A DNA stretch of 64,000 nucleotides. Origin: Parafilimonas terrae. Lineage in GTDB: Bacteria; Bacteroidota; Bacteroidia; Chitinophagales; Chitinophagaceae. The translations under genes were made by a program, and so were the position numbers. Location: contig NZ_FOXQ01000001.1 of assembly GCF_900115755.1 (NCBI RefSeq), positions 930,001-994,000 on the forward strand, written 5' to 3'. Positions 20,142-29,622 of the stretch are shown one piece after another; position 1 is the stretch's first letter, and each line of letters opens with the position of its first letter. Below the pieces are notes generated by a model. That model worked only from the letters and a program-made list of their open reading frames with translations, did no database searches and was not told the DNA's origin.

Positions 20142-21023
20142 TTAACCCTGCAATGCTGCGGCGCCGCTCACTATTTCCGTAAGCTCGGTTGTAATGGCTG
20201 CCTGGCGTGCACGGTTATAAGAAATACGCAAGCTTTTCAGCAATTCATTGGCGTTATCACTGGCTTTATCCATTGCCGTCATGCGGGCGCCATGCTCGCT
20301 GGCACTGGCATCAAGCACAGCTTTATATAATTGGGTGTTGAGAATTTTAGGCATCAGTTCAGCAACCAGCTTGTCCTGTTCGGGCTCAAAAATAAAATCT
20401 GCTTTTTTAGCGCCTTTTTTCTGCTGCACTTTGGGAATTGGTAAAAACTGTTCTGCCACAAAACGCTGGGTGGCGGCATTTTTAAATTCACTGTAGATAA
20501 TATCAACAGCATCAAACTCTTTATTTTCGAAAGCCTTCACAGCAGCCTGGGCAATCTCCTGCACATTTTCAAATTTCAGGTTCAGAAAAATATCCCTGTA
20601 AGTGCCGGTGGTTTTATAGCCTGAACGGGTAAGGCTTTCATAACCTTTTTTTCCAAGGTTCCAGATGGTTACGTTGCCTTTGGCAAACTGGCTGGCATAT
20701 TTATCGGCAACAAGCTGTTTTGCCAGCTTTACTATATTGGCGTTATAACCGCCGCAAAGGCCACGGTCGCTGGTAATAACTATCAGCAGTACTTTTTCAA
20801 CAGGCCTTTCAGCAGCCAGTTTTATATCTGCACCACCTTCAATATTACTTACAATATTGCTCAGCATTTCCTGCAATTTTTGGGCATAAGGGCGCATTTG
20901 CAAAATAGCATCCTGTGCACGGCGCAGCTTAGCGGCGCTCACCATTTTCATTGCCTTTGTAATTTGCTGTGTACTTTGTACGGATGAAATTCTGTTGCGT
21001 ACTTCTTTTAATTGACCGGGCAT
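20142..21023 (-). CDS. atpG: ATP synthase F1 gamma subunit
   Basis: 293 residues. The start MPGQLKEVRNRISSVQSTQQITKAMKMVSAAKLRRAQ and the end ASEHGARMTAMDKASDNANELLKSLRISYNRARQAAITTELTEIVSGAAAL are the paired rotor helices of F1-gamma. The central VLLIVITSDRGLCGGYNANIVK is also diagnostic. Normally it lies between atpA and atpD or behind atpA; here no other ATP synthase gene is adjacent. A promoter-like TACTTTTG box at 21107-21114 suggests it is transcribed by itself. Confidence 0.95.
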   Translation of the reverse strand: MPGQLKEVRNRISSVQSTQQITKAMKMVSAAKLRRAQDAILQMRPYAQKLQEMLSNIVSNIEGGADIKLAAERPVEKVLLIVITSDRGLCGGYNANIVKLAKQLVADKYASQFAKGNVTIWNLGKKGYESLTRSGYKTTGTYRDIFLNLKFENVQEIAQAAVKAFENKEFDAVDIIYSEFKNAATQRFVAEQFLPIPKVQQKKGAKKADFIFEPEQDKLVAELMPKILNTQLYKAVLDASASEHGARMTAMDKASDNANELLKSLRISYNRARQAAITTELTEIVSGAAALQG

Positions 21024-21106
21024 ATTGCTTTTAATTGTTTAAGTTTCAAGGCCTGCGCTCATTTTGAAAGCATCAAACCTTTAAACTGTGAACTTAATTT
21101 TGGGCG

Positions 21107-21114
21107 CAAAAGTA
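21107..21114 (-). promoter_or_regulatory. -7 box of the atpG promoter
   Basis: Minus-strand TACTTTTG followed by CGCCC matches TAnnTTTG and lies 83 bases upstream of the atpG start. Confidence 0.5.
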
Positions 21115-21129
21115 AGTAATGTTGAGGAG

Positions 21130-21591
21130 TTAATAATACTTGTTTTTGCCCGGGCCGGGCCGGCCTAATCTTTCCCTGATGCCAATGCTGAAAATGCTGC
21201 TTTTGGAATAACCGTATTCAGCGAAAAACGACTTCCAGTGGCCGGCAACGAATGCCATATTTACCCAACCATTTTTATAACTGTCATATTTATCCGTGCT
21301 GTAGGTTTCGTAATATCTCCCATAACCCACTTCCAAAAACCTGAACGTGTAGCTGATCCTGCTGCCAAAATGCACCGGCGCATCATTGCTGGGAAATATA
21401 ACCAGTTCGGGAGTAAGGCTAAATCCATATATGCTGTAAGAAACGGCGGGTGCTATTAATACCCTTTTTGGATTTGCCTGCAGGCCGCCTCTCATCTGGA
21501 TGTAAAACTGGGCGGAGCTTTTATAAGATAATAAACAGATACAGGTGCATACAGCAGCGCGCATAGCCATGTACAGGCATCGGCTTATCAT
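21130..21591 (-). CDS. Small secreted, probably outer-membrane beta-barrel-like protein
   Basis: 153 residues with an N-terminal signal (ending LLSYKSSAQ) and a mature part of alternating polar/aromatic strands (FYIQMRGGLQANPKRVLIAPAVSYSIYGFSLTPELVIF, ISYTFRFLEVGYGRYYE, VNMAFVAGHWKSFFAEYGYSKSSIFSIGIRERLG). That resembles a short outer-membrane barrel, but no family is recognised. The start could be 21591 or in-frame ATGs at 21570 or 21564. It lies just upstream of atpG on the same strand. Confidence 0.55.
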   Translation of the reverse strand: MISRCLYMAMRAAVCTCICLLSYKSSAQFYIQMRGGLQANPKRVLIAPAVSYSIYGFSLTPELVIFPSNDAPVHFGSRISYTFRFLEVGYGRYYETYSTDKYDSYKNGWVNMAFVAGHWKSFFAEYGYSKSSIFSIGIRERLGRPGPGKNKYY

Positions 21592-21841
21592 AAGATTGGA
21601 ATTTATGTAAATTTAAAAAATTCACATAAATATTCAGAACTCCATTTTCATTCGCAAACACGCACTATCGAAAAAACCTGCATAACTGATTGATAATTTT
21701 TAAGATTTATGTTAATAACTTCTGTCGCCATTAGTAAAGTATTACCTTGCAACCCTTAAAATTCTGCCAGTTTGACTTTAAAAAACCGGCGCACAATTTT
21801 TGACAACAAAAAATTTTTATTGCAAACAGCCAACTTGATAT

Positions 21842-24800
21842 ATGCTCAAATTTTTAAATAAGATTTTAGGTGGTAATAAGAGCGAAAAGGATGTAAAAAA
21901 GATAGAACCGCAGATTGAAAAAATCAACAGCTTTTTTAACCAGTACCAATCGCTTACCAACGACGAACTGCGTGGAAAGACTACAGAGTTCAGGCAGCGC
22001 ATCCAGGATCATTTAAAGGAAATTGATGATACAATTGCGGCAAAAAAAGCCGAAGCAGAGGCCTTGCCGGAAGATGATATGATTACCCGCGATACTTTAT
22101 ATAAAGAAGTGGATGATCTGAAAAAAGACCGTGATAAAAAAATTGAAGAAGCGCTGAATAACATTCTTCCCGAAGCTTTTGCCGTGGTAAAAGAAACCGC
22201 ACGGAGGTTTAAGGAGAACGAGCAGATTATTTCAACGGCAACCCAGCTCGACCGCGATTTAAGCGTTAAGAAACAATATATTAAAATTGATGGCGACCAG
22301 GCGATTTATAACAATAGCTGGCCTGCGGCAGGCAACCTTGTAACCTGGAATATGGTGCATTACGATGTGCAGCTAATTGGCGGTATTGTTTTGCACCAGG
22401 GTAAAATTGCCGAAATGGCCACCGGTGAAGGTAAAACGCTGGTATCAACGCTGCCAGCTTACTTAAATGCTTTGGCCAGCGAAGGCGTGCACATTGTTAC
22501 GGTAAACGATTACCTCGCCAAACGCGATAGCGAATGGAACGGTACTATTTTCGAATGGCTTGGTTTACGGGTTGATTGTATAGATAAACATCAGCCTAAC
22601 ACCGCCGACCGCCGCAATGCTTACCTCGCAGATATAACTTACGGCACCAATAATGAATTTGGTTTTGATTACCTGCGCGACAATATGGTGCACACGCCCG
22701 AAGAAATGGTACAGCGCAAACATCATTACGCTATGGTGGATGAGGTGGATAGTGTGCTGATTGATGATGCCCGTACACCATTAATCATTTCAGGGCCTGT
22801 TGGCAAAGACAACACCACCCAGCAATTCTTTGAACTAAAGCCGCGTATTGAACAACTGGTAGAAATACAAAAACGTGTTGTGAACCAGTTTTTGAATGAA
22901 GCGAGAAAAAAAATAAGTGAAGGGGATGATGATCCTAAAAGCGGCGGGCTTGCTTTGTACCGCGCCTTCCGCGGGTTACCTAAAAACTCAGCGCTGATAA
23001 AATATTTAAGTGAACCCGGTATTCGCGTAAAAATGCAGAAGGCCGAAAATCATTATCTCGCCGATCAGCAAAAAGAAATGCGCGTGGTAGATGAAGAATT
23101 ATATTTCTATATTGATGAGAAAAATAATTCTGTTGAGCTTACAGACAAGGGCATTCAGCTCATAACCAAAAGCGGAGAAGACCCTAACTTTTTCATACTG
23201 CCAGATATTGGCGTTGACCTCGCTGCCATTGATGCCGACACAACACTTGATGCCGACAATAAGCTGCATAAAAAAGAAGCTGTTTTAAACGATTATGCTG
23301 CAAAAGCAGACCGCATTCACACCATTCAGCAGTTATTAAAAGCTTACACATTATTTGAAAAAGATGATGAATATGTAGTGCTTGACGGCGCTGTAAAAAT
23401 TGTGGATGAACAAACAGGCCGTATAATGGAAGGCCGCCGTTATTCAGACGGATTGCACCAGGCCATTGAAGCCAAAGAAAATGTAAAAATTGAAGCGGCT
23501 TCCCAAACGTATGCAACGGTTACTTTACAAAACTATTTCAGGATGTACCACAAGCTCGCCGGCATGACCGGTACTGCCGAAACGGAAGCAGCCGAGCTTT
23601 GGGACATTTATAAACTGGATGTGGTAAGCATTCCCACCAATGTGCCTTGTGTAAGAAAAGACGTGGAAGATCTTGTTTATAAAACCAAGCGTGAAAAATA
23701 TAAAGCTGTTATTGAAGCCATCGAAGAAATGCGCAATAGCGGCAGGCCTGTGCTTGTGGGTACAACCTCGGTGGAAGTGAGTGAATTGCTGGGCCGCATG
23801 CTGCAGCAAAAGAAAATTCCGCATAATGTATTAAATGCAAAACAGCATCAGCGTGAAGCGCAGGTGGTTGCAGAAGCCGGCTTGGCTGGCAATGTTACCA
23901 TCGCTACCAACATGGCCGGTCGTGGTACGGATATTAAACTCGGCCCCGGCGTAAAAGAAGCTGGCGGGCTGGCTATTCTTGGTACGGAAAGGCATGAAAG
24001 CCGCCGTGTTGACCGCCAGTTGCGTGGCCGTGCAGGCCGCCAGGGCGACCCCGGTTCTTCCCTGTTCTTTGTATCACTGGAAGATGATTTGATGCGTATG
24101 TTTGGCAGTGAGCGCATTGCCAAGGTGATGGATTTTGCCGGTTATAAAGAAGGCGAGGTTATTCAGCACAGCATGGTTACAAAAAGCATTGAGCGCGCCC
24201 AGAAAAAGGTGGAAGAAAACAACTTTGGCATTCGTAAGCGCCTGCTGGAATATGATGACGTAATGAACAAACAGCGTACGGTTATTTATACCAAACGCAA
24301 TCATGCTTTGTTTGGCGAACGCCTGGCGCTCGATTTGGACAATGCTTTTTACGATGTGGCCGATGGCCTTGTGGCAACTTTCAAAGAACGCAACGATTAT
24401 GAAGGCTTTAAACTGGAAACAATCGTGAACCTTGGGTTAAGCACATCCATTACGCAGGAAGAGTTTGAAAGAACTGATGAAAAGAACCTGTCGCAGCGCT
24501 TGTATGAAGAAGCTAATGCAAATTACCAGCGCAAGCGCAAAGACCTTGCACAGGTGGCTTTACCTGTATTTAAAAACATCCGCGAAACGCAGGGCGCCCA
24601 TATTCAAAATGTGGCAGTACCATTCAGTGATGGAAGAAAAGCCGTGCAGGTATTGGTAAATCTTGATAAAACCCTGCAGTCTTCCGGCGCAGAATTGGTG
24701 AATATGCTGGAAAGAAGCGTAACGCTCTTTTTAATTGATGATGCCTGGAAGGAGCACCTGCGTGCTATGGACGATTTGAAACAAAGCGTTCAAACGGCGC

Positions 24801-25162
24801 ATTATGAACAAAAAGACCCGCTGGTAATTTATAAGGGCGAAGCATTCAATTTATTCAGCCAGATGAACGGCCAGGTAAGCAACAGCATTGTAAGTTTCCT
24901 GTGCCATGCAGAACTGCCGGTTCAGCAAAATGTGCCGGTGCGGGAAGCTACGCAGGAAAAAACCGACATGAGTAAAATGCGTTCCAACAAACGCGAAATA
25001 GATAATGCCGGCCAGGATTATGCTGCCGACGAAAGCGATTATTATGATCCAACCCCGGTAAAACAGGAACCGGTAAGGGTTGGCCCTAAAGTAGGCCGTA
25101 ACGATCCTTGCCCCTGCGGCAGCGGTAAAAAATATAAAAACTGCCACGGAAGGGAAGAATAA
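21842..25162 (+). CDS. secA: Preprotein translocase ATPase SecA
   Basis: 1106 residues, longer than E. coli SecA (901) because of a charged insertion near residues 50-105 ([21 protein letters not shown]) and one near 345-400, as usual in Bacteroidota. Motifs: Walker [10 protein letters not shown] (192-200), [19 protein letters not shown] (about 299), [12 protein letters not shown], and the helicase arginine region [16 protein letters not shown]. The C-terminus ends with the zinc/SecB-binding motif [14 protein letters not shown]. It drives export of unfolded preproteins through SecYEG. A good terminator follows the stop. Confidence 0.97.
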   Translation: MLKFLNKILGGNKSEKDVKKIEPQIEKINSFFNQYQSLTNDELRGKTTEFRQRIQDHLKEIDDTIAAKKAEAEALPEDDMITRDTLYKEVDDLKKDRDKKIEEALNNILPEAFAVVKETARRFKENEQIISTATQLDRDLSVKKQYIKIDGDQAIYNNSWPAAGNLVTWNMVHYDVQLIGGIVLHQGKIAEMATGEGKTLVSTLPAYLNALASEGVHIVTVNDYLAKRDSEWNGTIFEWLGLRVDCIDKHQPNTADRRNAYLADITYGTNNEFGFDYLRDNMVHTPEEMVQRKHHYAMVDEVDSVLIDDARTPLIISGPVGKDNTTQQFFELKPRIEQLVEIQKRVVNQFLNEARKKISEGDDDPKSGGLALYRAFRGLPKNSALIKYLSEPGIRVKMQKAENHYLADQQKEMRVVDEELYFYIDEKNNSVELTDKGIQLITKSGEDPNFFILPDIGVDLAAIDADTTLDADNKLHKKEAVLNDYAAKADRIHTIQQLLKAYTLFEKDDEYVVLDGAVKIVDEQTGRIMEGRRYSDGLHQAIEAKENVKIEAASQTYATVTLQNYFRMYHKLAGMTGTAETEAAELWDIYKLDVVSIPTNVPCVRKDVEDLVYKTKREKYKAVIEAIEEMRNSGRPVLVGTTSVEVSELLGRMLQQKKIPHNVLNAKQHQREAQVVAEAGLAGNVTIATNMAGRGTDIKLGPGVKEAGGLAILGTERHESRRVDRQLRGRAGRQGDPGSSLFFVSLEDDLMRMFGSERIAKVMDFAGYKEGEVIQHSMVTKSIERAQKKVEENNFGIRKRLLEYDDVMNKQRTVIYTKRNHALFGERLALDLDNAFYDVADGLVATFKERNDYEGFKLETIVNLGLSTSITQEEFERTDEKNLSQRLYEEANANYQRKRKDLAQVALPVFKNIRETQGAHIQNVAVPFSDGRKAVQVLVNLDKTLQSSGAELVNMLERSVTLFLIDDAWKEHLRAMDDLKQSVQTAHYEQKDPLVIYKGEAFNLFSQMNGQVSNSIVSFLCHAELPVQQNVPVREATQEKTDMSKMRSNKREIDNAGQDYAADESDYYDPTPVKQEPVRVGPKVGRNDPCPCGSGKKYKNCHGREE

Positions 25163-25182
25163 ATTTGTTATATAAAATAAAG

Positions 25183-25210
25183 AAAGCCTGGTGAAAACCG
25201 GGCTTTTTTT
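25183..25210 (+). terminator. Rho-independent terminator after secA
   Basis: Arms AAAGCCTGGT / ACCGGGCTTT (one G-U pair) closed by a GAAA loop, followed by a T-run. Confidence 0.9.
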
Positions 25211-25295
25211 ATGTGCAACAGAAGAATGCCGGCTTCAGGCTGCTTATAAAAAATATTGTTTGTAATAAGTTCACCGGCTGAAAACTTTCATTCTC

Positions 25296-26090
25296 TTATT
25301 GGTATTTCTTCATTACATTAAATAACACTTTGTACTGTGCAGAATCCAGGCCAGGCAAAGTATCCTGCATCCAGTGGCGTTTAAAAGCTATAATAGCTGC
25401 AGTGGTATCTCTCACATCAAAACCGATGATGCGCAAAGCCTGTATATCATCAAAAGTTGGCGGCAAAGCCAGGTTGGTGGTATCGTCGTACCAATAACTG
25501 TAGCCGCTGTCGGCAAGCATTTTCCAGGGAAAGCGAAAGTTGGGGTCATTTTTTCGTGTAGGCGCAATATCTCCATGCCCGATAAAATTGGCCGTTGGAA
25601 TGCCATACTGCTTTTTAAGCGCCGAAAGCAGGTGCAGCAAGCTCGCTATTTGCGGACCGGTGAAATCTTCAAAACCATTATTATCAAGCTCAATTCCAAT
25701 GCTGCTGCTGTTAATATCCCTGTCGTTGCCCCAGCGGCTTATGCCCGCCTGCCAGGCACGCAGGTAATCGTTCAGCATGTGATGAATTGTGCCGTCTTTA
25801 CAAATTACATAATGCGCACTCACCTGCGAATGCGTTACCGTAAATGTCCTGAGCGTTTGTTCGCAACTGTTTTGCGCTGTGTGGTGAATGATAACAAAAT
25901 TGGGTTTGCGCAAATTGAAATTGATCGTTCCAACAAAATCCATGTTAGGAAATGAATCTTCAAGCGGGTATTGTTTAATGACGGCGGCCAGGTCTTTTAC
26001 CTGCTGTTTGTATATTTTATTGGTAGAGGCATAAGGTCTTTTGACACAGCTTACACAAACAACCAGGAACAGGCAGATTATATACTTCAT
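25296..26090 (-). CDS. Lipoprotein N-acetylmuramoyl-L-alanine amidase (Amidase_2)
   Basis: 264 residues with a lipoprotein signal LFLVVCVSC (lipid Cys15). The Amidase_2/AmpD-like domain shows the zinc ligands in VIIHHTAQNSCEQT (about 78-90) and FIGHGDIAPTRKNDPNFRFPW (about 168-188), plus QVSAHYVICKDGTIHHML and SIGIELDNNGFEDFTGPQ. It should cleave the MurNAc-L-Ala amide bond of peptidoglycan or muropeptides from the periplasmic side of the outer membrane, like AmiD. It converges with secA. Confidence 0.92.
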   Translation of the reverse strand: MKYIICLFLVVCVSCVKRPYASTNKIYKQQVKDLAAVIKQYPLEDSFPNMDFVGTINFNLRKPNFVIIHHTAQNSCEQTLRTFTVTHSQVSAHYVICKDGTIHHMLNDYLRAWQAGISRWGNDRDINSSSIGIELDNNGFEDFTGPQIASLLHLLSALKKQYGIPTANFIGHGDIAPTRKNDPNFRFPWKMLADSGYSYWYDDTTNLALPPTFDDIQALRIIGFDVRDTTAAIIAFKRHWMQDTLPGLDSAQYKVLFNVMKKYQ

Positions 26091-26321
26091 GAAATGGAGT
26101 TGAAAATCTAAGATATAGGTTTTAAGCTTCTTTATGTATGAAACCCGCTGGTGAAGGTTGAAGTTTAGGGAAATAGTGGCCGGTTAAAGTCGGGAAAAAA
26201 TTGAGTTTCTCCGGGAGAAATGCCGGGAAAAACCAGGAAAGCAAACGGCAAATTTGGAAAGATTGTTACTTTAAAAGTAGATTTACCGGCTTCGTGTAAT
26301 TTGGCAATATTGATTTTGTAA

Positions 26322-26537
26322 TGCTATTTTAAAATCAACCTTTCGTTTATAAACTTTAGATTATATACTCAATTTCTCAGAAAAAAATACCAATGTTTAA
26401 TTGACGATAAACACATTCGTATTACAACGCAAGATGCAGGTTCGCCGCCCAGGCACAAAGAGGCAGTCAAAGAAGAAATTGAGATAAGCAAAAGCCTGAT
26501 AGAAATATTTATACAAGGAGCTATAGCTCAAAAATAA
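26322..26537 (+). pseudogene. Open frame without a start codon, possible gene remnant
   Basis: In the 459-base gap 26091-26549 a frame of 71 codons is open but holds no Met or other convincing start; its last 30 codons read like real protein (ITTQDAGSPPRHKEAVKEEI). No family is recognised. A second short frame from ATG 26220 (33 codons) precedes it in another frame, so a frameshifted remnant is possible. The rest of the gap shows no other structure. It sits at the left border of the carbohydrate island. Confidence 0.3.
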
Positions 26538-26549
26538 AACTTATACAGC

Positions 26550-29342
26550 TCAGGAAATTAATAAGTATTGTGTGATTGACTCAACCTTATTGCCATATTG
26601 CAACCGCACAATATATAATCCTTTTGCAAGGCCGTCGGCCCTTAAATTAAAGCTTTGTTTTCCTTTTACGCTTTTTGTAAGTGTAAACACCTTCGCTATT
26701 GAGCCGCTCATGGTGCATACCTGCACGTGTATCACTCCTGTACTGCCATTATTTATCTCTATATTGAATTTATCAGTTGCCGGGTTGGGAAATATATGAA
26801 ATGGCGTTGCGTTTTCCTGCAAAGGCATATTTAGCATTTGTGCAATGGCTGCGTCGGGCCGAACAAATTCTATCCAGTTGATGTTCCAGTCCTGTGATGC
26901 GGTAGAAACAATACGCAATGTTTGCTTGCCCGAAGGAATGGTTATGGACGTGCTGGCAGTCGACCATTTTTGATAGCCACCGGTCCTTGGAATATTTACC
27001 CTTGCCAATACAGTGCCGTCTGACTTTCTTATTTCAAGCCTGGCCGAATAGTTTGGCGTAGCCAGCCTTAAATTCACGCTGTATGTTCCCGCAGCGGCAG
27101 CATATACTGTATAATCCATCCAGTCGTTCTTGTTTATCCATCCCACATCAAGGCCTCCGCCGGTATCGCCCGTAGGTTCCATTTGTATGCCTGACATCTG
27201 GCTGTAATCTTCTGCCTGTACTTTAGAAGGTATAGGTATGCCCGCGGATATGCCGCGTACAAACGATATCCAGTTAATATTCCAAATAGCAGCCTCCGTG
27301 GATATAACCCTTAGCGTTTGATAGCCTTGTGGGAGGGTTACAGTTACACTTCTTGTGCACCAGCCCTGGTAACTGGCGGTATTGGGTATATCAACTGTTG
27401 CCAGTACAGTGCCATCAGGCTTGCGCAACTGAAGCTTGCCGTTATTTAAAGAAGTAGCCACTCTGAAGCTGGCTGTATAAGCACCTGCAGAATCAACATA
27501 CACAGAATAGTCCATCCAATCGTTCTTATCAATCCATCCCACATCCTGCCCGCCGCCGGTATCGCTTGTGGCTTCTTTTTTTACACCATTCATTGCATCA
27601 TAATCTTCAGCCTCAATTTTTCCCGGAATTGCTTTATAACCGGTAAGCGCAGCCTTTACAACAATTGCTACGTCGTCGGTTGCAGAGCTTCCGTTATTAT
27701 CAGTAACCGTTAACCTGAAAATATATGTTCCGGCAATAAGGCCGGTTACAGTTGTTTTAGCAGCCTTGCTATTGCTGATAACATATTGCGCAGGCCCCGA
27801 TATTTTTGTCCATTTATATGATGAAATTGTTCCGTCAGCATCCGTTCCCGACCCATTTAAGGTTGTGGAGTTAACAGGCAATATAAGTGTTATGTCGCTG
27901 CCCGCATTGGCAACAGGTGCAATATTCAGGGGCTGCACTTTAATAACAACGGTATCTTTTGCTGTGGCGCCATCATCATCAGTGGCTGAAAATTCAAATT
28001 TGTAACTGCCTTGTATTAAACCGGTAATGGCAGTTTGCAAGGCGCCTGGTTGCTTTATTACCGGGGAGCCCGGCCCGGCAACTTTTTTCCAGTTATGCGC
28101 TGTTATTGTTCCATCGGCATCGGTGGCAGTGCCCGTTACAGTTGTAGAATTAACCGGCAGTTTTATTGTTTGGTCTTTGCCTGCGCTTACCACGGGAGGC
28201 ATGTTGGGTTCTGGTAAAACTATTACCTTGGCAGTGTCTTTGGCTATGGCGCCTGAATTGTCTGTAACTTTTAACTCAAATTGATAAGTACCGGCAACAA
28301 GATTGGTCACAGTAGTTTTAGCCGATGTTGGAGAAGCGATAGTGAATTGGTTTGGGCCTCCAACTTTTGTCCACAGGTAAGCTGTTATTGTTCCATCAGT
28401 ATCTGTACCGCTGCCTGATAAGGTTGTTTTGTTTACCGGCAAGGTAATGGTTTTATTTGCGCCGGCATTGGCTGCGGGAGTTTTATTAACGGCCGGATCT
28501 GAACCGGCCCGCTGGTATTGCAGCATCCATTCATATAAATTAAGTTTGAAAGTATTGCTTCGCCAGGAAGCGTCAGTCACCTTATTCCAAAGAGCTGTAT
28601 CATGGCCATACCCGGCAACACCTGTGGCTACAGCAGGCACCAAAGGAGCAGGGGTTGCAGTATTGATGATATTTACATAAGGCAGTGAAACAACATTATA
28701 AAAAAGGTCCCTGGTGCCGCATATCGTCCAAACCTTTACACCATACTTTCCGCTGATATATTGAATGTTTCCATATTCCTTGACTGGGTTATTTACCCCT
28801 GTGGGACTTATAGGGATAATGGCGGAAATTTTCTTTGTAAAGTTACTATCGTTGGTAACGCAGGACCATGTGCCCCCGCCGCCTGCAGATTCACCTATTA
28901 TATACACCCTTGTTGCATCAACCCTATATCTTTTTTCTATATCGGCCAATATATATACTACCTGCGCATAGGTATATGACCATCCACTGATTGTGGGCGC
29001 CTGGGGCGATACCACTATAAACTGGTAATTTTTTTTATCTGAAGGATTTACAGCCTGCGGGTTCCAGCCCTGGGCTATTTTTTTAGGCAGCCCCACTTTA
29101 ATAAGATTATTCAACCCTGAAACACCATCGCCAACTTCTCCAGCCGCATGTAAAAATATAATAAGCGGGTAGCTTTTACTTGTTGAAGCATAATCTGTTG
29201 GCAACCAGGTAAGCCCGTATGTTGTGGACCCCTTTGAAGAAATGGGATACTGATCAACATTTTGCCTGCCAATAACTGTTTGAGCGCTTGCCGCATAAGT
29301 AAAATACAATAGCAATAATGCAGCAATAACATACATTTTCAT
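26550..29342 (-). CDS. Secreted multidomain esterase: hydrolase + 3 PKD-like + 2 CBM6 + T9SS sorting domain
   Basis: 930 residues. Signal peptide to about 21. An alpha/beta hydrolase domain (about 25-275) has the nucleophile elbow GESAGGG (Ser152), Asp212 (CGTRDLF) and His247 (GYGHDTA), as in poly-hydroxybutyrate depolymerase/feruloyl-type esterases. Three PKD-like repeats follow (about 286-376, 381-470, 473-563; each with ANAG..I.LPVN.TTL.GSGTD.DGTI). Two CBM6 modules (571-695, 703-827; IEAEDY..M.G, DTGGG.DVGWI.KNDWMDY, WNINWI.F) bind glycans. The last 80 residues (FPNPATDKFNIEI ... LAKGLYIVRLQYG) form a type A T9SS sorting domain, so it is exported across the outer membrane. Likely removes acyl groups from a polysaccharide. 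Confidence 0.9.
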   Translation of the reverse strand: MKMYVIAALLLLYFTYAASAQTVIGRQNVDQYPISSKGSTTYGLTWLPTDYASTSKSYPLIIFLHAAGEVGDGVSGLNNLIKVGLPKKIAQGWNPQAVNPSDKKNYQFIVVSPQAPTISGWSYTYAQVVYILADIEKRYRVDATRVYIIGESAGGGGTWSCVTNDSNFTKKISAIIPISPTGVNNPVKEYGNIQYISGKYGVKVWTICGTRDLFYNVVSLPYVNIINTATPAPLVPAVATGVAGYGHDTALWNKVTDASWRSNTFKLNLYEWMLQYQRAGSDPAVNKTPAANAGANKTITLPVNKTTLSGSGTDTDGTITAYLWTKVGGPNQFTIASPTSAKTTVTNLVAGTYQFELKVTDNSGAIAKDTAKVIVLPEPNMPPVVSAGKDQTIKLPVNSTTVTGTATDADGTITAHNWKKVAGPGSPVIKQPGALQTAITGLIQGSYKFEFSATDDDGATAKDTVVIKVQPLNIAPVANAGSDITLILPVNSTTLNGSGTDADGTISSYKWTKISGPAQYVISNSKAAKTTVTGLIAGTYIFRLTVTDNNGSSATDDVAIVVKAALTGYKAIPGKIEAEDYDAMNGVKKEATSDTGGGQDVGWIDKNDWMDYSVYVDSAGAYTASFRVATSLNNGKLQLRKPDGTVLATVDIPNTASYQGWCTRSVTVTLPQGYQTLRVISTEAAIWNINWISFVRGISAGIPIPSKVQAEDYSQMSGIQMEPTGDTGGGLDVGWINKNDWMDYTVYAAAAGTYSVNLRLATPNYSARLEIRKSDGTVLARVNIPRTGGYQKWSTASTSITIPSGKQTLRIVSTASQDWNINWIEFVRPDAAIAQMLNMPLQENATPFHIFPNPATDKFNIEINNGSTGVIHVQVCTMSGSIAKVFTLTKSVKGKQSFNLRADGLAKGLYIVRLQYGNKVESITQYLLIS

Positions 29343-29622
29343 AGCGTACAGAATTATTACGGATTATAACTTTTTTAAGCGGTTGTTGTTATTTGCTTCT
29401 ATAAAATATCAGGCAGATAACTGCACATTCACAGAGTTTATAAAAGCTCAATAGCCAGGTAGTTTGCCGCGAAAATAAAAAATATGCAGCAATAATGTTG
29501 TTGCCTGTGCTAATGAATTACTGAAGCAGGAAAATGTTTGGTTTGTTTTGTTGCTGTCATCAGCAGAAAAGCCATAGATACAGGTCAATTTATTTTATTT
29601 CCTGAAAATATTAGTTCAACCT

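Noticed and set aside
27000-28500. Repeated DNA that might be mistaken for a CRISPR array
   Set aside because: The repeats are about 270-400 bases long and encode the PKD-like and CBM6 domains of the esterase; no short direct repeats with unique spacers are present.
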